Shown here piece by piece: positions 23,001 to 32,435 of a DNA stretch of 64,000 nt. Within the stretch, counting starts at the first letter, position 1, and each line of letters opens with the position of its first letter. The stretch is taken from contig JAJEKV010000034.1 in the NCBI GenBank assembly GCA_021234155.1, positions 622,001 through 686,000 on the forward strand, given 5' to 3'. The stretch comes from Isoetes taiwanensis. Its lineage: Eukaryota > Streptophyta > Lycopodiopsida > Isoetales > Isoetaceae. A program made the position numbers and the translations under genes. Below the pieces are notes generated by a model. It ran no database searches and was not told where the DNA came from. It saw only the letters and a list, made by a program, of their open reading frames with translations.

Positions 23001-23340
23001 ACACGCCAAGGCCACCCGGAAAAAGTGAACTAAAAATCCATTCCGGCAGGCGTAGATAATTCAAAAAACTAGTAATCTTATATATAGAAGGAATATAGAA
23101 AGAATAGTAATAAAAGTAAAAAATAATAGTTTATGCAGAGCATCTCAGCCGTTGAATTGTTGTGTGTAAAAACATTGATTTTAAGCCGTTTAATAATTAG
23201 TTATTGTTTTGCCTACAAGGAAAGATTCTGCAAAGCATCCTTTTTGGGCTTGAGCAAGATAGTTTACACTGCGTTTTTGTTGATGGCTATATCTATATAG
23301 CTATGGTAGCAATGCCATAGCCCAGCTCATTTGCCTGGCT
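20055..23340. other. No recognised gene
   Basis: Contains CAT/TTATCATGCATT-type short repeats at 20,060-20,110 and a GC-richer, CpG-containing stretch at 22,640-22,960. Open frames of 60-127 codons overlap on both strands and match nothing I know. It may hold a promoter or 5' exon of the DUF1365 fragment, but no ATG exon can be assigned. Confidence 0.45.
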
Positions 23341-23378
23341 GTGACCCTCTTTTCTAACCTCATAACCACTTCTTTCAG

Positions 23379-23825
23379 GTCTATTCTTCTCTTCTTCTTG
23401 CCCTGGCTACATTCATTTGGCAATCCCAATTCCGCCACTTCTAATTCCAACGGCTGTGAATTCTATGAAGGAAAAGTATGGCACGAAAGACGGCATCCTG
23501 TTTTCCACTCCTTTGAGTATCCAGTCAGATATGCTCTTGTGGACCTCGACTACCCACCGGACTGGTTTCAATCTGAATCTGCAACACACCACATGTGTGC
23601 ATCTGATGCTCGCGCTATTGCAGAGATCCAAGAAACTGTGTATGTCTAGAATGTATGTTAGTAATGAACTTTGTAACTGTACTGAAAATGCTTTTCCTGG
23701 ATTTGTATAGGCGTTTATTAACAATGCCAACAAGCGTGGGATATGAGCAGAACCCTCTTAGTGTCTATTATTCTTATGATTGCAAAGATGACAAGGACCA
23801 AGAATCAGTCAAATGCATTGCTGAG
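23379..23825 (+). pseudogene. DUF1365 family protein, first two conserved exons only
   Basis: Exon 1 (to 23,639) reads FYEGKVWHERRHPVFHSFEY, YPVRYALVDLDYPPDWF and DARAIAEIQETV. The intron runs GTATGT...TATAG, and exon 2 (23,711-23,825) reads RLLTMPTSVGYEQNPLSVYY and CIAEV, ending at a GAG|GTATAT donor. This is the N-terminal third of the plant DUF1365 protein, whose role is unknown. The usual next block, with TPWGERV and AKPLHVSPFMDM, is absent. Instead PEX14 sequence starts 210 bp downstream. No ATG begins the frame. A pyrimidine tract plus CAG at 23,376-23,378 looks like an acceptor, so an upstream exon may have been lost too. Confidence 0.8.
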
Positions 23826-24689
23826 GTATATCCTAAATTGGACATGACAATGTTAATTGCTTCTCAGATTGCATCCAAACATCGTTTTGTGTGAATTTAG
23901 GTTTGTTTATAAATCCCATATTCTACTTTCCCCTATATAATTCTGTAATAGGTGAACAAATAGCAAACAGTGGGAAGGAAAATATTCAAGAATCAAAAGA
24001 AACTCAACCAACAGATCAGAGATTCATACAGCCGTAGCCTTTAAGAGAGGATCAAATACAAAATGCTGTAAACTTTTTGTCACATCCCAAAGTCAAGGGG
24101 TCTCCAGTTGTTTATCGCCGATCTTTTCTAGAACGGAAGGGATTGACAAAGGATGAGATTGATGAAGCATTTCGGCGTGTTCCGGTATATATTGGCTTTT
24201 CACGATTGCTTGTCTGTACTGATTCAATAAGCAGGCCCATAATCAAGAACAAGGACATTTGGAATTTTGAACCTCTAGAGAGCAACTATCTTCCTATCAA
24301 GTTCTTATGGCAAATTTTGCTGCTTTTCTACCTTTGCATAGAATCAACCCCTATTGGTTGTCATGCTACTTCCACGGTGGAGAATTGAAATGAATTATGG
24401 AAAACCATTGATTGTTTATGTTTTTTGTGCATTAAAATTTTTAGGTCAGGGATTATTTGTCATCTAGGAGCCTGTAAGCCCCATAGAAATTAGTCTAGCG
24501 TTAACCCATTCGAGTTCTCTAATATTGCTCATGCCCCAGCACCTTCTTAAATCATATATAGTCGTATGCATGACATAGCTAGAAAATGCAATCAAACAAA
24601 TGATTAATTAGATGAAGAGGAAAGGTGAGTTGATATAACTTTATGCTTTTGTACCGCAAAAGATGACGCAGTACAAAATTTTACTTGGA

Positions 24690-25880
24690 TTTCTTCAAGA
24701 TTTCCTTGCTCCCTTGAGATATCATTACTGCTGTCTTGAATTCCCTAAGATTCTATAAGATTCCATAAGATTATATGAAGATTTCCATAGATTCCCTAGA
24801 TTCTGCAATATTCTATGTAGATTATCCTTAATTCTCGTAGATTCTATGAAGATTCCCTTAGATTCTCTAAGATTCTATCAAGATTTCTCTCGACTTTCAA
24901 AGATTTTCTAAACATTTCCTTAGATTCCCCAAGATTTCCTAAGATACTCTTGAGATTCCCCTAGATTTTTAAAGATTATCCCAAGATTCCTCTAGATTTT
25001 CCAAGATTCCATGTAGATTCTCTTAGGTTTTTCAAGATTCTATAAAGATTCTCCAAGAATCCCCAAGATTCTCTTGAGATTCCTCTAGATTCTCCAAGAT
25101 CCTATGAAGATTCCCCTTGGTTCCCAAAGATTATCCCATGATTCCTCTAGGTTCTCCAAGGTTCTCGAAGATTCTCTAAGATTCCATCGAGATTCCTTAG
25201 ATTCTCAAAATTTTTTAAAAAGATTCCCTTAGATTTCCAAAGATTCTCTTGAGATTCACTTAGATTATCCTAGATTCCTAAAGATTCTCTTAGATTCCTT
25301 AAAGTTCTACAAAGATTCCCCTAGATTCTTAAGATCCTATGAAGATTCTCCAAGATTCTCTAAGATTCCATCTAGATTCCCATAGATTCTTAAAAATTTC
25401 ATTAAGATTCTTTTAGATTCTTCTAGATTCCCAAAGATTTATTTGAGACTCCCTAAGATTCTTTAAAGATTCCTCTAGATTCCAAAGTAATACCTCAAGA
25501 TTCCTCTAGATTCTACAAGATTCTATGAAGATTCTCCAAGATTCCATCAAGATTACTCTAAATTCTCAAAGATTTTAGGAATATTCCCCTAGATTCCCAA
25601 AGAATCGCTTGAGATTCCTCTAGTTCGCTTAGATTCTATGAAGATTTCCTTAGTATCCCCAAGATTCCATCAAGATTCCTCTAGGTTCTTAAAAAGTTTA
25701 TCAAGATTCCCTTAGTTTCCCTTACATTCTCAAAGATGCTCTCTTGAGATTCTGATAGATTCTCTAAGATTCTCAAGATATTCCTCTGGTATCTTTAAAT
25801 TCCTATAAAGATTCTCTTAGATTCCCTCAACTTACCATAGATTCCTTAAAACTCGAAGATTCCAAGAAGATTCTTAGTAT
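24690..25880 (+). repeat. GATTC-rich degenerate satellite in PEX14 intron 1
   Basis: About 1.2 kb built from short imperfect units such as AAGATTCYYTWAGATTC and TCTAGATTCTCCAAGATTCT. GATTC or a one-base variant recurs about every 8-15 bases, with a looser period of about 100-120 bp (phrase CTATGAAGATTC). No coding sense. It ends sharply near 25,880. Confidence 0.9.
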
Positions 25881-26124
25881 TCGATCTTGTTGGCTCCAAC
25901 TGCGACAAAATACTGCTAAAGCACTACTCATTGAAAAGCTCTCGACGAGAGGAATCCAATGACGTAGGCCCCACCTTCATCCGACCCCTCTACTGCAAGT
26001 TACGTGCCTTTGAAGGCGATTAAACAGAAGGAAGCTTCCTAGAAAGTCCATTCATAAATGCTTTGCCACCTCACTTCCTTTTTATTAGTGAGGGTGCCAC
26101 CTCACCTCTTTTCTAAAAAAAAAA

Positions 26125-26300
26125 ATTAATTTAATATTAAAAAGTTAATGGCTAAGATTTATCCTCACCTTTTGATCCAACGGTTAAGATCTGCTACATC
26201 AAATTCACTTTTGAGCACCTTCCTTGCACCTTCCTCGCAAAAAATTAAGGGCTAAGATTTACCCTCCCCTTTCAATCTAACGGTCCGGGGATGTGGTGCA
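26125..26300 (+). repeat. Two-copy direct repeat
   Basis: GGCTAAGATTTATCCTCACC...ATCCAACGGTTAAGA at about 26,150 and GGCTAAGATTTACCCTCCCC...ATCTAACGGTCCGG at about 26,250. Imperfect copies of about 45 bp, inside PEX14 intron 1. Confidence 0.7.
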
Positions 26301-27634
26301 TGCCCCATGCATGCCCAAGTAGTCCCATCATGGCCATCCATGCACCCCAATGAGGTGGCATTATCCTGACCTTTTATTTTGTGATTGGACGGCTGGAATG
26401 AATCTCTATGAACATGCCCATGGATGACAAAACCACACATCTAATACGTGTATGTATATTAGTGATGATAGTACAAATTTTATTAATATTTATCTAAATT
26501 CGTTTGATTGGATAACAGAGCCAAAGTACAAGCAGCCCCACAGGTACGAGAGCAGGCAAAACAGGTGGAAGGGCCAATTGTTGTAAGGTCCCAGGTTTCT
26601 CAGCCTGCTCGATAGAGTCAATTAATATTTACAATTGGCTTGTTGGCAGCAACTGGTGCTGGAGCTGCGATTCTTACTAGGGTGAAAACCATTCTTTTGC
26701 CCTTTGACTTTACGATTGATTCCTAATAGTAAAATGAAAATCTTTTGCTTCTGGATCGTGGAGAGGTTACTGGAAACTTTCTGGTTAATCACTCGTGAGA
26801 AGAGAGTCGTGATTAGTTTTGAGCTATGTGCTTTTTAATTCCAAAAGGAGGATCTTAGTTGATTTGTTGGGTCGGCAATGCTGCATGAAACCAGTAGTTA
26901 GAACAGTGTCAATTCATCGTCCTGTTTAGAAGTTACAACAGCACCTGTCACTTTAGTTTTGGGTTTCTAAAATAACCAGGCAAAATTCATCTTATTGAAG
27001 ATATTTTTCTGATGCAGAACTATTTACTTGCAAAGTTTAAAGCATGGATACGACGTATTGTTTTTGAGGAGGATAATGAGCTGGAGCTTAACCATCATAG
27101 GAAGCGAAATTTAAGTATTGTTGAGGCTTCGACTGCAGCCACTGCTGCAAGCGCTGCTGCAGCTGCAGTTGCAGAAGTAACTGCACTTACCCAGAAAATG
27201 ATGGCATTTAGGACTTCAGGTTAGATCAATCTCTGGATTTGTTTTTTGAGCTGTATAATTGACATTTATGCTGTTAACTAATACGTTTTGGGCAGAACAT
27301 AAATATTTTGAAATGATGTTGAAGTCTATGGAGGTGCAAACGGATGAGATTAAGTCAACATTGGCCAGCTTTCGAGAGACTATATTGAGCATAGAAAGAA
27401 TGCCCAAAGAATCACCAAACCATCATAAGTTGCATCAGTTGCCTAATGGCGACCATAAAGGTCCGATCTAGCTTTCTCTCCATTGCATCTTGGTCGTTGG
27501 ATATTTTTATTGAATTTGATTCGTTCGATATACCGTTTTGTTTCATAGGCAATGTATACTAGCATTCAAAGTGGAGAAAACTCAGAGCGGGACAGAAATA
27601 ACGATCATTCAGATTGCTGGCCGAGTTGATAAAA

Positions 27635-28200
27635 GCCTCTGACTCATTTGTAAAACTTTGTTTGCTTGGGATGAGTTTGCACTTCCAAGTTACATGAAGT
27701 TGTGTTAGTGTCAATTCTAGCTGATTCGGTGAAGGCACCTTGCTCCTGCTATAGTCGAACTGTGAAATAGAGCATTGCTTGAAGTACCCGCTCTTTATAG
27801 TCAAATAAGAGCATGGTTGAAGCGGCAATCAATTGCTATTTTTTATTGCTTCTCTCGTTGGAGCATTCTCCAGTAGCAAATGCAAATATTGGGGAAAGTT
27901 TATCCAAATCGAGCATGCAATACCTCGATGTCGTTCACTTCACACTGCCATCCCCTTAGATGCAATTGAAGTTGCCCTAAATGTCAACATGAATTGCAGT
28001 CGATTCGCCATTAGATGCCTGCTAGTAAACGTGTGCCCGGCGTTGCCGAGCTAATGTCTGGCTTGTGTTTTTAATTGGCTTTTAACGTCTATTTGTTATA
28101 GGTTTAACAACACTATAGGTTGATGCTTGCAAGAATGGACATGGTTTACTTCTGTAATTGTGGTTCATCACTCGCATGTTTATGGCAACCTCAACATGAT
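27635..28200. other. No recognised gene
   Basis: Sequence between the PEX14 stop and the helicase fragment. Open frames are short and match nothing I know. Confidence 0.5.
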
Positions 28201-28204
28201 CCTA

Positions 28205-28464
28205 TATATAGATGTACTTCAAGGAGGCAAAAATCTCCTCCCAAAATGACAATGAGTCCACCAGTCATATGATATCGCGTCACAGAGTGTTATGTCCAGT
28301 GCTTCATAAACATATTTATGCATCATTGAGGCCTCATCCCAGATAGCCGTGCTAGTCTCTATTGTCAACTTTGCTAGCTCGGACTGCTTAGGAATATTGC
28401 AAGTTGATGTTTCATCTATGTTTATGGGTATCTTGAACCTTGAATGCATAGTGCATCCACCCAT
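28205..28464 (-). pseudogene. Helitron-type PIF1-like helicase fragment
   Basis: On the minus strand MHSRFKIPINIDETSTCNIP is followed by QSELAKLTIETSTAIWDEAS (Walker B, DEAS for the usual DEAP) and MMHKYVYEALDITLCDAI. In the next frame comes GGLIVILGGDF, helicase motif III. This is the arrangement in the helicase half of Helitron Rep/Hel proteins. A frameshift separates motifs II and III, and no Walker A, Rep domain or terminal hairpin is seen, so this is a small decayed piece. Confidence 0.75.
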
Positions 28465-29610
28465 GCTCTTATTGGGCGTTGGTCGGCTTGTGCAAGGGTT
28501 TTACGGGAGTGTAATATTTTGCTCAGGCCTTGCTCAAGCGTGAGGGCTTTAATAAAAAGTGCTATTTTGTTTTTGCAATGTTTGTGCATGTGAGGCCAAG
28601 TTGACTTCATTGCATTGGTAAGAGCATTTGAAAATTTTGCGGCCTGTGCATAGGAACCCACCGGGCTACGGGGGCTATGATGTGACTCAGCACTACATAA
28701 CGGGGCTAGAGGCGAGACGGAGGGAGGGTCCCTGTTGAGCGCAGCTACTGGGCTTATGGTTCGTCACTTCGTGTGGGCCGGGCATGGGTCCGACACCTCT
28801 TGGGACAATGGTGTCGCCCTGCCTCTCAAGAGCTGCAGGTGACGGCCTGGCTTTTGTTTTGGGGGGTTAAGTCGGGGAAGAATCGTGTGTCGCCATGATT
28901 CTCTAGCCGCCCGTGGAACCTCTAGACCTCGGGAAGGGGAGATGCAACCCTTCCATTTGAAAGTCTACAATTGGCTACATCCCAAAATCCAACAACCAGT
29001 TTGAAGAAATAGTATAGACCATAAAGATGTGAGCACGGCTTTTCCATGTGATTAGTTAATGCTAGGATTTTATCGGATACTTAAAGTCTTGAGCAAAGAT
29101 GTGATTCACATAAAAAATCTTAAATTAATCTATTCCATAAATGCTATGGTTAAAAGGAATCTTATTCTAATCTATTCTAAGAATGTTATGTTTAAAACGT
29201 GTCATAATCTACTAGAGAAAATATACCAAGCATATGCGTAAAACATCACATAATAAACCAATGATAGATTTGGATGTCGACATAAACAAGCTCAATCCAC
29301 CAATGACAGAGATGCATGTGTTAGATGGCGACAGAAACAAGCATAAAAGAATTATTTCTATTTTTACTTCTTTTGTAATGGGCCCTTACAAGCAAGAGAC
29401 AATAGGCCAAGACTAAATGGCAAGAGCCCATTCACCTGTTGGAGTGCAACCGTCAAGACAAAAAATAACACATGGGGCACCATGCTGCATGGCCAGTCGA
29501 AGGAGGCCCCTAGCCAAAAAACGGCAAAGGATCGTGTCCTCAACTACCATTATATGTAACTTAAATTTGGTCCCAGTATAAGTTAGACGATAAAAACCAA
29601 CGTCGTTCAG
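28465..29610. other. No recognised gene; GC-rich patch
   Basis: Positions 28,640-28,940 are clearly more GC-rich than the surroundings (CCACCGGGCTACGGGGGCTA, GGGCCGGGCATGGGTCCGAC) and could be a short interspersed element, but I could not define ends or promoter boxes. From 28,980 to 29,610 the sequence is AT-rich, up to the SABATH start. Confidence 0.4.
29574..29583 (+). promoter_or_regulatory. Possible TATA element of the SABATH gene
   Basis: AGTATAAGTT lies about 50 bp upstream of the ATG at 29,628. Spacing fits a TATA box with a short leader. Nothing else supports it. Confidence 0.3.
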
Positions 29611-29890
29611 TTCATTCTTACAAAGCAATGGCCGCAAGGATTGATAGTGTTGCTTATGCCAATAATTCACAAGCTCAAAATTCTATGATTCTTTATGCTA
29701 GATCCAAACTTGTGAACATCATTCAGAAATTAAAATTGCCTCCTCGTTGCAATCTCTTTAGAATTGCCGATTTGGGTTGTGCATCAGGGCCCAATTGTTT
29801 GGTCAACATGCAATTTATTATTATTATTATTATTATTTGTCTGATGCTCTCTTGGGCCTCGAAAGACCATGGAGCACATGAACCATCTAT

Positions 29891-31897
29891 TTACAACTTT
29901 AATAAAAAAGAGCGGTGAGTATCAACCGCCTTAATATAAGGTCCTAAAGCCATTGGTGTCATCTGTAACAGAGATAAAAAATTTGTAGCTTTAATCCCAA
30001 AACTATCTCTGATGTGTGCGTATTCTGGACAGCATGTGAAGACATGGTCTTCGTCTTCAATCTGTCTCGTCTCACATACTTTACAGATGCGTTCTTCTAC
30101 CTGTATCTTGGCCCATCTCCCAGTCTCGATTTCCAATTTATGGGACCCTGTTCTGTACCTAGCCAGCAGGCATCTCTGAGACTTAGGTATATTAGCTATC
30201 AGATAAAGCTGGCTTTCACCTGTTATCATGGGATTGACATTTGTCTGATACTGTACCATTCTCTTTCCTGGGTTTGCCCACATGAGCTGCATTGCTTGTT
30301 TCTTCAGCATAGCGTGGATTTCATCTTTCTCGGATGGCCATGTGGTTATCCCCCATTTAGCAGCCCAGGCAAATAGCTTATTCTTCCATTCCGAGTTCTC
30401 TAAAGCTTGGTGAGACACTCGGGTTGAATCTTGCGCATTCACCCTGTTGAAAAAGTTTATTGCCTGGTATAAACCTTCTAATTCCATTGGTAACAGGCCT
30501 ACTTCAGCAAGCATAATCGAATATGGGATTTGAGACCTAATACCGAGTTCTTCTTTTATGAAGGATTTTTGAATCGCTTCAATCTGCTTCCACATATTGG
30601 CCGAGATCTCTGGACCCCAAATTGGAGCACCGTATAGTACTACTGTTTGTACTAGTGTCTTAAAGAGAAGCTTCTTCAAATTCCAATCCGTGAGTGATGC
30701 TTTATGACATTTAGCTAGCATGCCATAAAGTGCTGCTTTCCCGCCTGAAACTCTTCTATTAATGCATGTTTTCCAGCTGTAGTTAGATGCTATGTCAATC
30801 CCCAAATACTTGTATGATTCAACTATTTCCATCTGCTCTCCCTTGTAGGTGAAAACCGGTCTTTCTCTTGTGCCAAATACCATAATTTTTGACTTTGACA
30901 GATTGACGGTCATCTTTTTTGCTGTACAGAAATCTGCTAGGTGTTCGAGATGCTCTTGCAATGCTTTCTTCTTGCTGGCCATTAGGACTACATCGTCAGC
31001 ATAGAGGAGGAGCTGAAGGATATAGCTGCCCAATTTTGTTCCTGCTAGTGATCTCTGGCGTAGCCAATCATCTAATTCATCAATATAGATGCCGAATAAG
31101 GTGGGGGATAATGGGCATCCCTGCCTTACTCCTATCGTGCTCTTTAGGACCGAACTGCATTCCCTGGAGATTGTTATCAGAACTTCAGCATAAAGTTGAG
31201 ATACTGCCTCCCGGATTTCTTTGGGGACCCCGAGTTGTATCAATCTGTCACCAAGGTCTTTACGGGGAACTGTATCGAACGCCTTAGAAAAATCAATGAA
31301 TGCCAGATACAGGGAAGAGTTTGGTGTTTTAGCTTTCTCAATCACAGCCCGGAGTGTGAGGACATGATCGAGAGTGTTATGATCACATCGGAACCCAGCC
31401 TGGTATTGTGAGCGGGCCTCTTCTTGCTCTGCCCAACTGCTAAGTTTGTTCTCAAGGAGACTGCCCAAAATTTTTGAGAAAATGCTGCCAATAAGAATGG
31501 TTCTATAGTTTGTTGCCACCTTGTGATTTCCCCCCTTATGAATTGGATGTACTCGGTTTAGCTTCCAACTGTATGGCAGACCCTGAGTGAGGCATAAGTT
31601 CAGCAAATCTGTTAGGATTTCGTGAGTCTTCTCTCCGCCCCACTTTAAAAGCTCCATGCATAGACCGTCAGCATCTGGGGCCTTGTTATTTGCTAACTTG
31701 GATAAGCATAGTTTTACCTCTGCAACAGTAAAAAGTGTTTCAGATAGAGCTATAGCAGGCATGCTGGTGGTGCCTTCCCTTTCATAAATATCCTTGACTA
31801 ATTTTAGCAGAGCATCATTATCAAGGCTGTTACGCGTATGGCTATCTTTAAGCATGTTCCAGAACCGTTTAGGTTTCTTTAGAAGCTGGTCAGACAA
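29891..31897 (-). CDS. LINE-A reverse transcriptase frame (668 codons, open)
   Basis: RT motifs occur in order: NRVHPIHKGG, NYRTILIGSIFSKILGSLLE, AGFRCDHNTLDHVLTLRA, LAFIDFSKAFDTVPR (motif A), GVRQGCPLSPTLFGIYIDEL (motif B), LLLYADDVVLMA (catalytic YADD), SYKYLGIDI. The C-terminus has the LINE zinc-knuckle-like signature ICKVCETRQIEDEDHVFTCC. All three catalytic Asp residues are kept and the frame is uninterrupted, so this copy is young. It lacks the endonuclease in frame and cannot move alone. It lies antisense to the SABATH gene. Confidence 0.95.
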   Translation of the reverse strand: MSDQLLKKPKRFWNMLKDSHTRNSLDNDALLKLVKDIYEREGTTSMPAIALSETLFTVAEVKLCLSKLANNKAPDADGLCMELLKWGGEKTHEILTDLLNLCLTQGLPYSWKLNRVHPIHKGGNHKVATNYRTILIGSIFSKILGSLLENKLSSWAEQEEARSQYQAGFRCDHNTLDHVLTLRAVIEKAKTPNSSLYLAFIDFSKAFDTVPRKDLGDRLIQLGVPKEIREAVSQLYAEVLITISRECSSVLKSTIGVRQGCPLSPTLFGIYIDELDDWLRQRSLAGTKLGSYILQLLLYADDVVLMASKKKALQEHLEHLADFCTAKKMTVNLSKSKIMVFGTRERPVFTYKGEQMEIVESYKYLGIDIASNYSWKTCINRRVSGGKAALYGMLAKCHKASLTDWNLKKLLFKTLVQTVVLYGAPIWGPEISANMWKQIEAIQKSFIKEELGIRSQIPYSIMLAEVGLLPMELEGLYQAINFFNRVNAQDSTRVSHQALENSEWKNKLFAWAAKWGITTWPSEKDEIHAMLKKQAMQLMWANPGKRMVQYQTNVNPMITGESQLYLIANIPKSQRCLLARYRTGSHKLEIETGRWAKIQVEERICKVCETRQIEDEDHVFTCCPEYAHIRDSFGIKATNFLSLLQMTPMALGPYIKAVDTHRSFLLKL

Positions 31898-31976
31898 TAT
31901 CTCCTGCCTTGCAGCAAAATAGGTGCGCTTTTTGTGCCTTATAAGGCGTTTATACCATCTTGGGCTTGCACACCTG

Positions 31977-32435
31977 CTATTCTATGTAGTTTATTTCGGG
32001 CTTCTTGGCATTCAAAGATCCCACCAAGAGTTGCAAGGGATGCCTCTCACGTACCTGCATTTTAAGGAGGCCAAAGGTTCCAATTGCAGCATTCAACAAG
32101 TGTTCCTGGAGTAATTTTGCATCTTTTTCTATTTCTCCAGACCAAATAACATCTGTAAGCAATCCCTCCAAATGCTCTCTATAATTGACATGATGTTCAT
32201 AGTCCACCTTGATCCTTGGGTGAAAATGCTGGGCTTGTTTCAGATTTTTAGCATGTGCTTCAAATATCATGTGCAATGGTGCGTGGTCTGATTCCGGCAT
32301 AAGATCTCCTACAAAGAAATCCCTGATTTGGTCTTTGTTTCCAGCTAATAGATAATCAATAGAACTAGCACCTGCGTGGTTCTGGTATGTGAATTTGCCC
32401 GAGAGATTGTAGAGACACTTATGCATCATTTTGGG
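31977..32435 (-). pseudogene. LINE-A endonuclease domain, partial
   Basis: Minus-strand open frame with NHAGASSIDYLLAGN and LMPESDHAPLHMIF. SDHAPL is the terminal SDH catalytic motif of APE-type LINE endonucleases. The upstream GDFNG and catalytic Glu motifs are lost by 5' truncation. A frameshift near 31,980 separates it from the RT frame. The open frame runs to 32,489 but its first residues are antisense of the SABATH exon. Confidence 0.8.

Larger units (their letters stand above)
24038..27629 (+). pseudogene. PEX14: Peroxin 14 (PEX14), five exons with a nonsense codon
   Basis: PEX14 is the docking protein for PEX5/PEX7 cargo receptors on the peroxisomal membrane. Exon A 24,038-24,184: PLREDQIQNAVNFLSHPKV, RSFLERKGLTKDEIDEAFRR, the conserved N-terminal helical bundle. 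Exon B 26,519-26,681: VREQAKQVEGPIVVRSQV, then the membrane segment IGLLAATGAGAAILTR. Exon C 27,018-27,219: YLLAKFKAWIRRIVFEED and an Ala-rich helix. Exon D 27,296-27,460: EHKYFEMMLKSMEVQTDEI coiled coil. Exon E 27,549-27,629: YTSIQSGENSERD, TGA. Introns have GT-AG borders; intron 1 contains the GATTC satellite. TAG at 26,613-26,615 stands where the family has Trp just before the membrane segment, which would truncate the protein. The first exon is not found; exon E is diverged from the usual IQRGEKP motif. Confidence 0.85.

Noticed and set aside
23341-23380. Start of the DUF1365 frame at a GTG codon
   Set aside because: GTG is not a usual start in plant nuclear genes, and the sequence just after it looks like a pyrimidine tract and acceptor.
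24010-24040. TAG just before PLREDQIQNAV as a second PEX14 nonsense mutation
   Set aside because: CAGCCGTAG is itself a plausible intron acceptor placing the exon start right after TAG, so it need not be read.
13632-26690. Premature stops as sites of C-to-U or U-to-C RNA editing
   Set aside because: Such editing is known for plant organelle transcripts; these are nuclear genes with spliceosomal introns and additional frameshifts.
28640-28940. GC-rich patch as a SINE or tRNA-like gene
   Set aside because: No convincing A and B boxes, no cloverleaf and no defined ends.
30014-31411. Plus-strand frames over LINE-A
   Set aside because: They are antisense shadows of the uninterrupted reverse transcriptase frame.
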